Assembly: GCF_028683095.1 (NCBI RefSeq) | Contig: NZ_JAJUBC010000020.1 | Location: forward strand, 47,377 to 111,376 | DNA length: 64,000 nt | Origin: Enterovibrio gelatinilyticus | GTDB lineage: Bacteria > Pseudomonadota > Gammaproteobacteria > Enterobacterales > Vibrionaceae | Direction of reading: 5' to 3' | Shown: piece by piece, positions 1-8,415 of the stretch | Position numbering within the stretch: the first letter of the stretch is position 1 | Layout of the letters: every line of letters starts with the position of its first letter | Made by a program: the position numbers and the translations under genes | The notes under the pieces: generated by a model | The model's database searches: none | Seen by the model: only the letters and a program-made list of their open reading frames with translations | Told to the model about the DNA's origin: nothing

Positions 1-683
1 AGATCAGTGATCAGCAATTCAGATGCCGCTTTCAGATAGTCTCTGCGACGATCACAATTTCCACTTGTGCATGACTCACCGTAAGCAAAGTCGGTATAAG
101 AACGCTCACCCGCACCACTGCTCGTGCCATTCAGATCTTGCCCCCAAAGCAGAAACTCAATGGCGTGATATCCTGACGCCACGTTAGCTTCAGACCCTCC
201 CAGTTCATTCAATGATGCAATAAGCTCCGGCGTGATCTGCTGAATATCAACGGTTTCATTGCCCACACTAATCGACTTGCTAGCAATAATATTAGCTACC
301 GCGCCTTCGTTACCCAATTCATACTGGTAATCCGTTGCCACGTAATCAATCAAACCTTCGTCCAAAGGCCACGCATTCAGTTGCCCTTCCCAGTCATCAA
401 CAATGGCATTGCCGAAACGAAACACTTCAGATTGCTGATACGGTACTCGAGCTGCAAGCCACGCTGTTTTCGCTGTCGCCAACGTTTGTGCTGACGGTTT
501 ATCAATCAGCGCGTTGATTGCCGTATCAAGCTGTATTGCCGTGCGATGCGAATCGCTATAAACCGCATGAGCGAGATCGGCATAGTGGCTAACAACTTGA
601 TCTGGCGTCGCTGCCAACGAGGGAAAAGAAGCTAGCGAAAGTGAAAATACAGAGAGAGCCATGGCACGAGAGGAATACATCAT
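1..683 (-). CDS. Imelysin-family iron-regulated lipoprotein/periplasmic protein, 3' end outside window
   Basis: The minus strand is open from 683 to the window edge (about 227 codons, no stop). The product starts with a signal peptide (MMYSSRAMALSVFSLSL..., likely cleaved after ALAA-like SLAA near residue 25). It carries the imelysin hallmark GxHxxE as GYHAIEFLLWGQD at residues 171-183. Imelysin (peptidase M75/IrpA) proteins sit in the bacterial periplasm or envelope and are linked to iron uptake; their enzymatic activity is uncertain. The start at 683 is chosen because AAGGA lies 6-7 bases before it. A Fur-like site lies just upstream, which fits iron regulation. It is divergent from marR. 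No partner genes (iron permease, di-haem oxidoreductase) can be seen because the window ends. Confidence 0.85.
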   Translation of the reverse strand, partial: MMYSSRAMALSVFSLSLASFPSLAATPDQVVSHYADLAHAVYSDSHRTAIQLDTAINALIDKPSAQTLATAKTAWLAARVPYQQSEVFRFGNAIVDDWEGQLNAWPLDEGLIDYVATDYQYELGNEGAVANIIASKSISVGNETVDIQQITPELIASLNELGGSEANVASGYHAIEFLLWGQDLNGTSSGAGERSYTDFAYGESCTSGNCDRRRDYLKAASELLITD

Positions 684-760
684 AATCTGTCCTTGAAAAG
701 TTGATATGTAACCAGTTATTACAAACGCGAATGATTATTACATTCACTATCAACCTTTTC

Positions 761-788
761 AAATGATAATGATAAAAAATATCATTTG
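761..788. promoter_or_regulatory. Fur-like iron box
   Basis: An AT-rich stretch contains GATAATGATAA followed by an inverted ATCATTT half. It resembles the canonical GATAATGATAATCATTATC operator. It lies about 80 bp upstream of the imelysin start and 200 bp upstream of the MarR gene. The match is by eye only. Fur control of the imelysin gene is inferred from this and from the family's known iron response. Confidence 0.55.
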
Positions 789-986
789 AATGCGCATTAT
801 TGTTAACATGCTGCAAATGCGCCATCTATGACATCGTTTTCGACCCCGAATGAGATTCTGTGACTACTCGATATCGCATCTTTCGCTTCCTGTGTGTAAG
901 GTTATTGAAAAAGCCTTTTATTATTTGCGTTTTACGCAGATAATTTCGCGGTTTTTCACCCTGCTGCAGTTATAGGAGACGCTTCG

Positions 987-1469
987 ATGGAGAAGCACGA
1001 AGAGGTGCTGGTTGCGCTTAGACAAATTATCCGAGCCATTGACCTACATTCACGTAAGCTAAACAAAGTCGCAGGCCTAACAGGTCCTCAGCTTGTATTA
1101 ATGAGTGCTATTCACGAATTGGATGAAGTGACTATTCGTCAACTGTCTAACCATACCAATATGAGCCAAGCCACCGCGACGACCATCTTAGATCGCCTCG
1201 CGAGCCGAAACCTTATCGTTCGAGTAAGAAGTAACTTAGACAAAAGAAAGGTGCACGCTCATTTAACACCAGAGGGTGAAAAAGCGCTTGAGCAAGCGCC
1301 TAAGCCTTTGCAGGACAGCTTCATTTCTCGCTTTCAATCACTGGAAGAGTGGGAGCAATCCTTGCTCATCTCCTCCGTACAGCGAATCTCTTCGATGATG
1401 AATGCTGACAATATTGATGCTGCGCCTCTGCTGGAAGTTTCTGCGTTAACAACGTCAGAATCTCAATAG
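987..1469 (+). CDS. MarR-family transcriptional regulator
   Basis: This 160-aa protein has a MarR-type winged helix-turn-helix. The recognition segment is around IRQLSNHTNMSQATATTILDRL (residues 50-72), followed by a wing with a DKRKVHAHLTPEG segment near residues 87-99, the family signature D-x-R-x-x-x-x-x-L-T. Such proteins bind DNA as dimers and usually repress efflux or stress genes until a small ligand binds. TAGGAG precedes the ATG. It stands alone, divergent from the imelysin gene and convergent with an EamA exporter. The exporter is a possible target, but nothing in the sequence proves that. A strong terminator follows directly. The acidic C-terminal tail (from about residue 140) is longer than in typical MarR proteins. 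Confidence 0.9.
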   Translation: MEKHEEVLVALRQIIRAIDLHSRKLNKVAGLTGPQLVLMSAIHELDEVTIRQLSNHTNMSQATATTILDRLASRNLIVRVRSNLDKRKVHAHLTPEGEKALEQAPKPLQDSFISRFQSLEEWEQSLLISSVQRISSMMNADNIDAAPLLEVSALTTSESQ

Positions 1470-1486
1470 CCTCGTAGGCGTAGACA

Positions 1487-1514
1487 AAAAAAGAGCCTTT
1501 TGGGGCTCTTTTTT
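1487..1514. terminator. Rho-independent terminator after the MarR gene
   Basis: An inverted repeat AAAGAGCC / GGCTCTTT with a short T/G loop is followed by a T run, 18 bp after the marR-type stop. The A-rich left arm means it could also act on the minus strand, where the EamA gene ends at 1616. Confidence 0.85.
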
Positions 1515-1615
1515 GTTTCTACCGGTCTTTGTCGACTAGCTTTATTAACCCTCAGGTCGATAGCTATCTGCTCAATCACCGCGCATCATGGCTACTCATT
1601 GTTGACCACCCACAT

Positions 1616-2497
1616 CTACCCCGTTTTTCTTCGCGATAGAAACCCAGTTGCTAGTGCAGTTCCCAAGAAAATGGTAAGCGCACCGAGCATCATTCTTATG
1701 GTAATCACTTCGCCCAAGAACATCGCACCCCATACTGCTGCAAACAAGGGGATCAAAAATGTCACTGTCATCGTATTCGCAGGGCCAACGTTAGCAATTA
1801 GCCTAAAAAATATCACATACGCGAAGCCCGTAGAGGCAAATCCCAGCACCATTGCTGCAATCCATCCAGCACCACTCGGCGCTGCGTCGGGCCAAAAGTA
1901 AATACCAAAAGGAAGTAAAGACAATGTTGCCCCTATCTGACTGCCCGTCGCAGTAACAAGCGGAGGAATGTCATGTAAGAAGCGTTTGGTATAACTCGCA
2001 GCGATTCCATACATAAAGGTCGCTCCTAATACCGCTAACACAGGAAAACCCAATCCTTGGTCACCAAAGTCAAGTTTCCCCCAAACAAGAATCACGACGC
2101 CAACCACGCCCAAAAGAAGGCCAAAAACGCGATTTCTGGTCATGGATTCCCCTAACCACAAATAGGCAATGATTGCCCCCCATATTGGTGTTCCGGCATT
2201 GACGATAGATGCGAAGCTTCCTGTAACACTCATCATCGCATAGGCAAATAACAAGAAAGGCACGGCAGAACTGAATAAACCTACAACACATGCGTGGAAC
2301 CAATGCGCTTTCAACACAGGGAATTGACGACGTACAATGAGAACTGGCAGCAACAATGAAGCTGCAAGACCAACGCGAACTAAAATGAGAGAAAACGGCC
2401 CAAATTCGGGTACAGCGTAACGAATAAGTATAAAAGAAGCCCCCCAAAGTGCGGCGAGCAACACCAGTTCCAAGGAGTCTTTTCTGTTAATTTCCAT
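1616..2497 (-). CDS. EamA-domain (DMT superfamily) transporter
   Basis: A 293-aa very hydrophobic protein with about ten predicted transmembrane segments arranged as two EamA repeats. The first begins at LELVLLAALWGASFILIR (residues 10-27) and the second near residue 150 (FPVLAVLGATFMYGIAASY). The family exports amino acids, nucleobases or other small metabolites across the inner membrane by exchange; the substrate cannot be read from sequence. The length is normal for the family. It is transcribed toward the MarR terminator and is not in an operon. About 255 bp separate it from the divergent REC-EAL gene. Confidence 0.88.
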   Translation of the reverse strand: MEINRKDSLELVLLAALWGASFILIRYAVPEFGPFSLILVRVGLAASLLLPVLIVRRQFPVLKAHWFHACVVGLFSSAVPFLLFAYAMMSVTGSFASIVNAGTPIWGAIIAYLWLGESMTRNRVFGLLLGVVGVVILVWGKLDFGDQGLGFPVLAVLGATFMYGIAASYTKRFLHDIPPLVTATGSQIGATLSLLPFGIYFWPDAAPSGAGWIAAMVLGFASTGFAYVIFFRLIANVGPANTMTVTFLIPLFAAVWGAMFLGEVITIRMMLGALTIFLGTALATGFLSRRKTG

Positions 2498-2752
2498 GAA
2501 AAATCCTGCGTTGAGATACCCTTGGAAACCATACTAACCGCATTCGCGCATCTCTTTCGCCAGAATCGGCCATATCAACAAGACGGCAATAACGTATTGC
2601 TTCAAATCAATGAACAATGACTAAGCGCTTAAACCGATTCAAAATTTACGTCCGACTCCGCATTGTATGATTTTTCATACTCAACTGACGTTTGTGTTTT
2701 TCTGAGATGCATCTAGTTTTAATAGTGATACACTTTTCTCAAGGGAATAGAA

Positions 2753-3970
2753 ATGCACAAAGAAAGGCGAATACTGATTGTCGATGATTCCATCGCTATC
2801 TTAGCCTTGGTAGAGGGAATGCTGAAAGAGCTTGGCTATCGAGACGTCACTAGCTTTTCGTCACCGACTCAAGTCATTGATGAATTACATAAATTTCCTA
2901 CCAAGTATGACATCGTCCTTACCGATCTTAATATGCCTGAGATTGATGGAATGGGCGTGATAAGAGAGCTAGGAAAGATTGATTTCAAAGGTGGCGTTTG
3001 CATCATGTCCGACCTTGACGTGCGGATCATTGAACTCGCAGCTGAAGTCGCAAGGCAACAGTCTATTTGCCTATTGGGTAACGTTTCCAAACCGATAAAA
3101 GTCGATGCCTTGAAACTAATACTTGATAGAATGGAGCAAATTGAAGAACGGCGTTTTACCCACTTTAAGAAAATGGGTAAAGCTGAGCTCTTGAACTGTA
3201 TAGAACGTCATCAAGTTATCCCCTATTACCAACCCAAATTAAACCCTGAAACAAACCTTGTCCAAAGCCTCGAAGTCCTTGCACGTATTCGATTGCCAGG
3301 AGAAACAGATGCTGTGCTACCAGGGCGCTTTATACCCACAGCAATAAAGCATGACCTGATGGATCTGATAACAATGCAACTGGCAGAAAGCACTGCCAAC
3401 GATATGAATGAACTCTCGAAAATCTTTGGCGACAACGTACATGTCAGCATCAACCTGTCCGCTCAGCAACTCGCTGATTTAGAGATCCCCAATCGACTCG
3501 AAATTCTCTTTAAAGAAAAACACATTGATAAATCACGCATCGTGTTAGAAATCACCGAAGAGTATGCCCTGAAAACGCCCGAACAGATGGAGTCACTCAA
3601 TCGGCTCAGGATAAGAGGGTATGGGTTGTCAATGGATGACTTTGGAACGGGATTTACCAATATCAATCAACTTCGTAATTTACCTTTTACTGAAGTGAAA
3701 ATTGACAGAACTTTAATCAACCACATTCATCAAGATCAATTCAGTCAGGTGATTGTTCAGTCACTCGCTGAAATTACAAACTCATTTGATGTAGATTTGG
3801 TCGCCGAAGGTATAGAACACTTTGAAGATCTGGAATATCTTTCTTCAAGATACCCCGGCATACTGCTACAGGGTTTTTTAATCTGTCGACCGAAAGCCAT
3901 AGAAAGCTTGAAGAACTGGTACAACAGTTGGTTGAAAGGTGTCGGCGCTACGTCAAAAACGAGCGGCTAA
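2753..3970 (+). CDS. Response regulator with EAL domain (c-di-GMP phosphodiesterase type)
   Basis: A 405-aa protein with an N-terminal receiver domain (acidic pocket D11/D12, phospho-acceptor D58 in LTDLNMP, K113 in VSKPI) and a C-terminal EAL domain from about residue 145. Key EAL residues are present: ExLxR as EVLAR (E174), INLS, EITEE, DDFGTGF, VKID and AEGIEH. The variant EVL keeps the metal-binding Glu and substrate-binding Arg, so hydrolysis of c-di-GMP to pGpG is plausible. The architecture resembles Vibrio VieA but lacks its C-terminal HTH domain. No histidine kinase is adjacent, so it is an orphan regulator. AAGGGA lies ahead of the ATG. It is cytosolic, with no membrane segment. Confidence 0.92.
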   Translation: MHKERRILIVDDSIAILALVEGMLKELGYRDVTSFSSPTQVIDELHKFPTKYDIVLTDLNMPEIDGMGVIRELGKIDFKGGVCIMSDLDVRIIELAAEVARQQSICLLGNVSKPIKVDALKLILDRMEQIEERRFTHFKKMGKAELLNCIERHQVIPYYQPKLNPETNLVQSLEVLARIRLPGETDAVLPGRFIPTAIKHDLMDLITMQLAESTANDMNELSKIFGDNVHVSINLSAQQLADLEIPNRLEILFKEKHIDKSRIVLEITEEYALKTPEQMESLNRLRIRGYGLSMDDFGTGFTNINQLRNLPFTEVKIDRTLINHIHQDQFSQVIVQSLAEITNSFDVDLVAEGIEHFEDLEYLSSRYPGILLQGFLICRPKAIESLKNWYNSWLKGVGATSKTSG

Positions 3971-4235
3971 GCTAAACACAGCACCCTTGTTCCTGACTTA
4001 AAACAAAAAAGTTCCCGACTAAAAACAAGAAACTTCGCCACAGCAGCGGACCGGACACGCTGAATTTTTTCAGAGCCCGCGATCGGTGATGGCGATTCGG
4101 CAAGCGATGAACAAATGCATAAATGATCTGCTCAAGACTAACGTCCGGTTCTTGAGCAATCTCATTCAAGATCTTTCTTAAGCGAACCGCCTGTGGGCGA
4201 ATCAATTTGGATGACGTCTCCCCCGCCAAGCACGA
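3967..4235 (-). pseudogene. Remnant of a YdhF-like aldo/keto reductase, truncated and frameshifted
   Basis: In one minus-strand frame the residues read SCLAGETSSKLIRP...LNEIAQ...LEQIIYAFVHRLP, which is the C-terminal third of YdhF-type aldo/keto reductases (PLAGG...KLLRP...IAQELG...QVIYAFVMRLP). After RLP the similarity jumps to another frame: SPSPIAGSEKIQRVRSA, matching the cofactor-binding P-I-I-G-S-x-K-I-x-R-V motif. A frameshift therefore lies near 4085-4100. In-frame upstream of the retained part there is a TGA, and the N-terminal two-thirds of the barrel is missing. The remnant ends overlapping the stop of the REC-EAL gene. It cannot make a working enzyme. Confidence 0.75.
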
Positions 4236-4442
4236 TCAAGCCTTCGGCCAAACACACAACTTCATACATCAAGTTCCATATTTCATATTTCATATTCCAT
4301 CGTGTACGACACCAAAACTGATCGGATTGATTTCAATTTGGTTAGCGACAGTGTCTTTTCACAGATTATATGGTATTTACTGGTAAGTTAGCGGAAGCAG
4401 ACAACATCGTTTCTTCAGCAACGGACTGTAGGGATCACGCAA

Positions 4443-5138
4443 ATGAAAACAATTGGGTTAATCGGTGGAATGAGTTGGGAATCCACAGCGGTTTACTATC
4501 GCATGCTCAACCAAAAAACAAAGGAAGCGCTTGGCGGTCATCACTCTTCGAAAATGATTCTTAGTAGTGTTGATTTTGCTGACATTGAATCTCTCCAACG
4601 CGCTGGAGATTGGCAAGCAGCAGCAGCCATACTCGCCAATGAAGCAAAAAAGCTAGAAACTGCCGGTGCCAGCTTTATTTTGATAGGCACAAATACCATG
4701 CACAAAGTTGCTTCTGAAGTGCAAGCGGTGATCTCGATCCCTTTACTTCATATCGCCGATGCGACGGCCCAGCAGTTAAAGCATGACGGAATCAAACACG
4801 TTGGTTTACTAGGTACCCGCTTCACCATGTCTCAGCCTTTTTACAAAGAGCGACTCAACGAGCATGGTATCGAGGTATCTGTACCACCAGAGTGGCATCA
4901 AGACATTATTCACGAGATTATTTACCAAGAACTCTGCCAAGGGAAAATCTCTGCACATTCCCGCAAACAATATCTATCTGTGATTGATGACCTTCACAAG
5001 CAAGGCATCGAAGCGGTCATCCTTGGCTGTACAGAAATCGGCTTGCTCATTCAACAAAAACACACAGCCATTCCGCTGTATGACACCACAGAGTTACATG
5101 CCTCTGCTGCCGTTAAACTAGCGATAAATGAAGAATAG
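4443..5138 (+). CDS. Aspartate/glutamate racemase-family protein (YgeA-like)
   Basis: A 231-aa cytosolic protein starting MKTIGLIGGMSWEST, the N-terminal signature of the Asp/Glu/hydantoin racemase superfamily. The two catalytic positions are T83 in IGTNTMHK and C196 in LGCTEIG. As I recall, the E. coli YgeA-type racemase also carries Thr at the first position and Cys at the second, and this was linked to preferential L-to-D conversion; that recollection is not checked. A GATCACGCAA segment precedes the ATG and gives only a weak ribosome site. The GNAT gene follows after 24 bp, so the two are probably co-transcribed. The substrate is likely aspartate or glutamate, but broad specificity is possible. 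Confidence 0.85.
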   Translation: MKTIGLIGGMSWESTAVYYRMLNQKTKEALGGHHSSKMILSSVDFADIESLQRAGDWQAAAAILANEAKKLETAGASFILIGTNTMHKVASEVQAVISIPLLHIADATAQQLKHDGIKHVGLLGTRFTMSQPFYKERLNEHGIEVSVPPEWHQDIIHEIIYQELCQGKISAHSRKQYLSVIDDLHKQGIEAVILGCTEIGLLIQQKHTAIPLYDTTELHASAAVKLAINEE

Positions 5139-5162
5139 TCGCCCTGTAAAAGGAATAACCGA

Positions 5163-5669
5163 GTGACAATAAGATATGCGACAGCTTTAGACCTTGATGC
5201 TATCAATGCCATTTATAACCACTATGTGTTGAACACAGCAATTACATTTGATTATGACCCTTGGTCGATACAGCGCCGACAAGCATGGTTTGAAAAACTA
5301 TTAAACAGCGATGGTTATTACCATGTACTGGTCAAAGAAGATGCACAGGGAATGATTGTAGGATTTGCTTACAACGGTGAATTTCGAGAAAAGCTCGCCT
5401 ATAAAATCAGTAGTGAAATAACTATCTACTTACATCATGAAAGACAAGCAAAAGGAATGGGCTCAGAACTCATGACTGCGCTACTGGAAAAAATGAACAG
5501 GTCCCCTATCCGACGCGCCTATTCAGTCATTACACTACCCAATCCCGCCTCTCTACGCTTGCATGAAAAATTTGGATTCAAACAAGTGGGATACCTAACA
5601 GATGTTGGCTACAAATTTGAGCAGTACTACTCAGTTGCTATTTTGGAAAAAACCACACTAGATCATTAA
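5163..5669 (+). CDS. GNAT acetyltransferase, phosphinothricin acetyltransferase-like
   Basis: A 168-aa N-acetyltransferase that starts with GTG; AAAAGGAATAACC just before gives the ribosome site. It has the N-terminal IRYATALDLDAINAIYNHYV segment typical of the PAT/YncA subgroup. Motif A is at residues 85-105 (EITIYLHHERQAKGMGSELM, where Q/R-x-x-G-x-G/S binds acetyl-CoA), and the ending is SLRLHEKFGFKQVGYL. The subgroup acetylates small amines such as methionine sulfone or phosphinothricin analogues. It is 24 bp behind the racemase gene, an apparent two-gene operon. A weak stem-loop follows. Confidence 0.87.
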   Translation: MTIRYATALDLDAINAIYNHYVLNTAITFDYDPWSIQRRQAWFEKLLNSDGYYHVLVKEDAQGMIVGFAYNGEFREKLAYKISSEITIYLHHERQAKGMGSELMTALLEKMNRSPIRRAYSVITLPNPASLRLHEKFGFKQVGYLTDVGYKFEQYYSVAILEKTTLDH

Positions 5670-5708
5670 AATAACAACGAATTTTTGCCATACAACCCCT
5701 ACTCTAAC

Positions 5709-5742
5709 AGACATGATCACACCATTTGGTCATGTCTATTTA
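5709..5742 (+). terminator. Possible terminator after the racemase-GNAT pair
   Basis: Inverted repeat AGACATGA / TCATGTCT with a 13-base loop, followed by ATTTATTT. The stem is short and the T run is imperfect, so this is a weak call. The rest of 5743-6001 has no gene; it is AT-rich leader DNA for the chemotaxis receptor. Confidence 0.5.
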
Positions 5743-6001
5743 TTTAGTCTCGTCAGACGCTTTCAACATCGTAAAAAGCCAAACAAACATTGAGGCTTTA
5801 CCTGTCATTTCACGACTTACTCTTCAATCTATCGATGACAAGCTATGGAAATTAATACAATTAATTTATTAATGTTCAAATTCATAACGTTAACCTTGCT
5901 TTGTAGGAAAAATATCGAATTCCGTAACAAATCATGCCAGCTTTCCTACACTTAATGAGAATCAAATTTGCAACCAATGACTAAAATTTGGAGCAAACAG
6001 C

Positions 6002-8317
6002 ATGAACATCTCAACAAAAATTAAAGCTGCTTTCGTCACCGTGAGCGCCGCTGCTGTCATCATCTCTGCAGCGCTGCTCACAATCACGGCAGACAAAGCC
6101 TCCGGCGAAGCAATGGAGCATCAAATCAAAAACCAGTTGATGTCAGCGAGAGAAGTTAAAAAATCTGAAATTGAGCGCTACTTCAACACTATCGTTAAGC
6201 AATTAACAAATCTCGCTAACTCCACCATGACTGAAGACGCCATGCTCCAGTTTTCACAGAGTTTTCAAAGTGTAGAAACTGAAGCCGTGCTTGCCCCCAA
6301 TCAAGCAGAGATCCTGAAAGGTTACTACTCCAACGAATTTGGCAGCACCTACACCGAAACAAACGGCAAACAATCCGACGTATTACAAAATCTCGACACC
6401 ATAGGTCTCAATGGAAAACTATTACAGCAAGCATACATTGGCCTGAATGAGCACCCACTTGGAAACAAACATTTGTTGGATAAAGCCTCTGATGAAACGA
6501 CTTATAGCGAGATCCACGATGTTTTTCATAGTAATTATCGAACCTTTTTAGAATCGTTTGGTTATTACGATATCTTCTTGGTGGATAACGGCGGCAATGT
6601 CGTGTATTCGGTATTCAAAGAGCTCGATTACGCCACAAATTTGATTAGCGGCCCCTACAGTAAAAGCGGTCTCGCTGATGCTTTTGTTCAGGCCAAAGAT
6701 CTGGAAAAAGGGGCATTCAGTTTCGTTGATTTTGCGCCGTACTACCCTTCTTACGACAGCCCAGCTTCATTTGTAGGAACACCCGTCGTCAAAAATGGCC
6801 AAAATGTTGGTGTGCTTATCTTCCAAATGCCCATAGATAGCATTAATTCCATCATGACCTATGAAGGAAACTGGAAATTAGATGGAATGGGCGATACAGG
6901 AGAAACTTTCCTCGTAGGTCCAGACAAATTAATACGCTCTCAATCACGTATGCTTGCTGAAAACAAAGAAACCTATCTTGATACCTTACTAAAAAGCGGC
7001 ATTCCGGATACGGTCGTAGAGAGAATTGCGTTCACCGAGTCGTCTTCGGGACAACAGATGATCAATTCCGCGCATACCAACGCAGCACTGGGTGGAGAGA
7101 CCGGCTTTGTTTCTGGCGTCAATCACGTAGGTAAAAATGTATTTGCTGCCTATCGTCCCATTTCGATACTGGGACAGGAATGGGCGCTGATTGCAGAGAT
7201 TGAGACAGCAGAATCGCTCTATGAAGTGCATCAACTGCAAGGCACCTTACACCAACTCGCCATCGCAATCGGCGGTGTATTGATTCTAGGCTCTTTGGTT
7301 CTCGCATGGTTTGTCGCTGGAAGCATCAGTAAACCGATAACGGCGCTCACAAAACGTATTTCTCACATTGCGAAAGAACATGATTTGACCCTACGATTGA
7401 ACGCCTCGGGGAAAGACGAGATTGCTGAACTTTCAAAATCGATGAACATCATGCTTGAAGATTTTATGAACGTCATTCAAGGTGCTAATACTACGGTAAA
7501 ATCACTTGGTACTGCATCGAAAAACATTCAAAGCAATATTGACTCCATGCGAAATGAAGTCGACCAGCAGGCAACAAACTCAAATCAGGTAGCAACAGCC
7601 GCCACCGAAATGAGTGCGTCAATCAATGAAGTCGCTGGTTATGCAAACAATGCATCGGAGTCATCAGAAACTGTCGTGCAGTCTATCCGCCAAAGCGCCG
7701 ATGTCGGTCAGCAACTCGTCGGCGAAATTTCGCAACTTTCCACTCGAATGGGAGACGCCACTGAGTCTATGCAGCAATTATCTGCTGAGAGTGATTCGAT
7801 CGGTACTGTCCTTGATGTTATTCAGGGAATTGCAGAACAAACTAACCTTCTTGCCCTAAACGCTGCCATAGAGGCGGCTCGTGCTGGCGAACAAGGCCGT
7901 GGATTTGCAGTCGTCGCCGATGAAGTGAGATCTCTAGCCATCCGAACCCAAACCTCAACAGAAGAAATCCGGGCGAAAGTTGAATCGCTTCAAGCGGAAA
8001 CGAAGAAAGTTGTTAGCGGTATCAGTGGCGCTAACCAATTCGTGGCGAGCAGTGTGGGTAATTGCGATAAAAACAATGACATGCTCGAAGAAATCGCCCA
8101 AATGATGACGGCAATAAATGACATGAACGCACAAATAGCCACTGCAACAAATGAGCAATCATCGGTGACCGAAGAGATCACGATGAATGTGAATAACATA
8201 GCGCGTTCAGCAAACTCTGTGTCCGAGCGTGCGCACGACACGACGGATACGGCACATAGTATTGATGAGCAAGCGACTAAGCTTACTCATCAAATTGGCA
8301 TGTTTAAAATTTCTTGA
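6002..8317 (+). CDS. Methyl-accepting chemotaxis protein with large periplasmic sensor
   Basis: A 771-aa receptor. Membrane segment 1 is at about residues 9-28 and segment 2 at about 418-440. Between them is a ~390-residue periplasmic domain, big enough for a double-Cache sensor (typical pieces include GDTGETFLVGPD and PISILGQEWALIAEI). A HAMP domain follows (SISKPITAL...), then a long coiled-coil signalling domain with the invariant hairpin [18 protein letters not shown] and [10 protein letters not shown]. The receptor sits in the inner membrane, binds a small ligand outside and controls CheA. There is no C-terminal CheR-tethering pentapeptide. It is single-gene, with a strong terminator shared with mukB behind it. 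The ligand is unknown. Confidence 0.95.
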   Translation: MNISTKIKAAFVTVSAAAVIISAALLTITADKASGEAMEHQIKNQLMSAREVKKSEIERYFNTIVKQLTNLANSTMTEDAMLQFSQSFQSVETEAVLAPNQAEILKGYYSNEFGSTYTETNGKQSDVLQNLDTIGLNGKLLQQAYIGLNEHPLGNKHLLDKASDETTYSEIHDVFHSNYRTFLESFGYYDIFLVDNGGNVVYSVFKELDYATNLISGPYSKSGLADAFVQAKDLEKGAFSFVDFAPYYPSYDSPASFVGTPVVKNGQNVGVLIFQMPIDSINSIMTYEGNWKLDGMGDTGETFLVGPDKLIRSQSRMLAENKETYLDTLLKSGIPDTVVERIAFTESSSGQQMINSAHTNAALGGETGFVSGVNHVGKNVFAAYRPISILGQEWALIAEIETAESLYEVHQLQGTLHQLAIAIGGVLILGSLVLAWFVAGSISKPITALTKRISHIAKEHDLTLRLNASGKDEIAELSKSMNIMLEDFMNVIQGANTTVKSLGTASKNIQSNIDSMRNEVDQQATNSNQVATAATEMSASINEVAGYANNASESSETVVQSIRQSADVGQQLVGEISQLSTRMGDATESMQQLSAESDSIGTVLDVIQGIAEQTNLLALNAAIEAARAGEQGRGFAVVADEVRSLAIRTQTSTEEIRAKVESLQAETKKVVSGISGANQFVASSVGNCDKNNDMLEEIAQMMTAINDMNAQIATATNEQSSVTEEITMNVNNIARSANSVSERAHDTTDTAHSIDEQATKLTHQIGMFKIS

Positions 8318-8360
8318 GTGCGTTTTAAAAATGACCAAAGCCCACTGATCATTAAGAATA

Positions 8361-8387
8361 AAAAATGCCAGCAATGCTGGCATTTTT
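8361..8387. terminator. Bidirectional terminator between the chemotaxis receptor and mukB
   Basis: A perfect inverted repeat AAAAATGCCAGC / GCTGGCATTTTT with a 3-base loop lies between two converging genes. It has A and T runs on both sides, so it can end transcription in both directions. Confidence 0.93.
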
Positions 8388-8415
8388 GTCTTTGCTATTT
8401 AGGTACTATCGAGTG

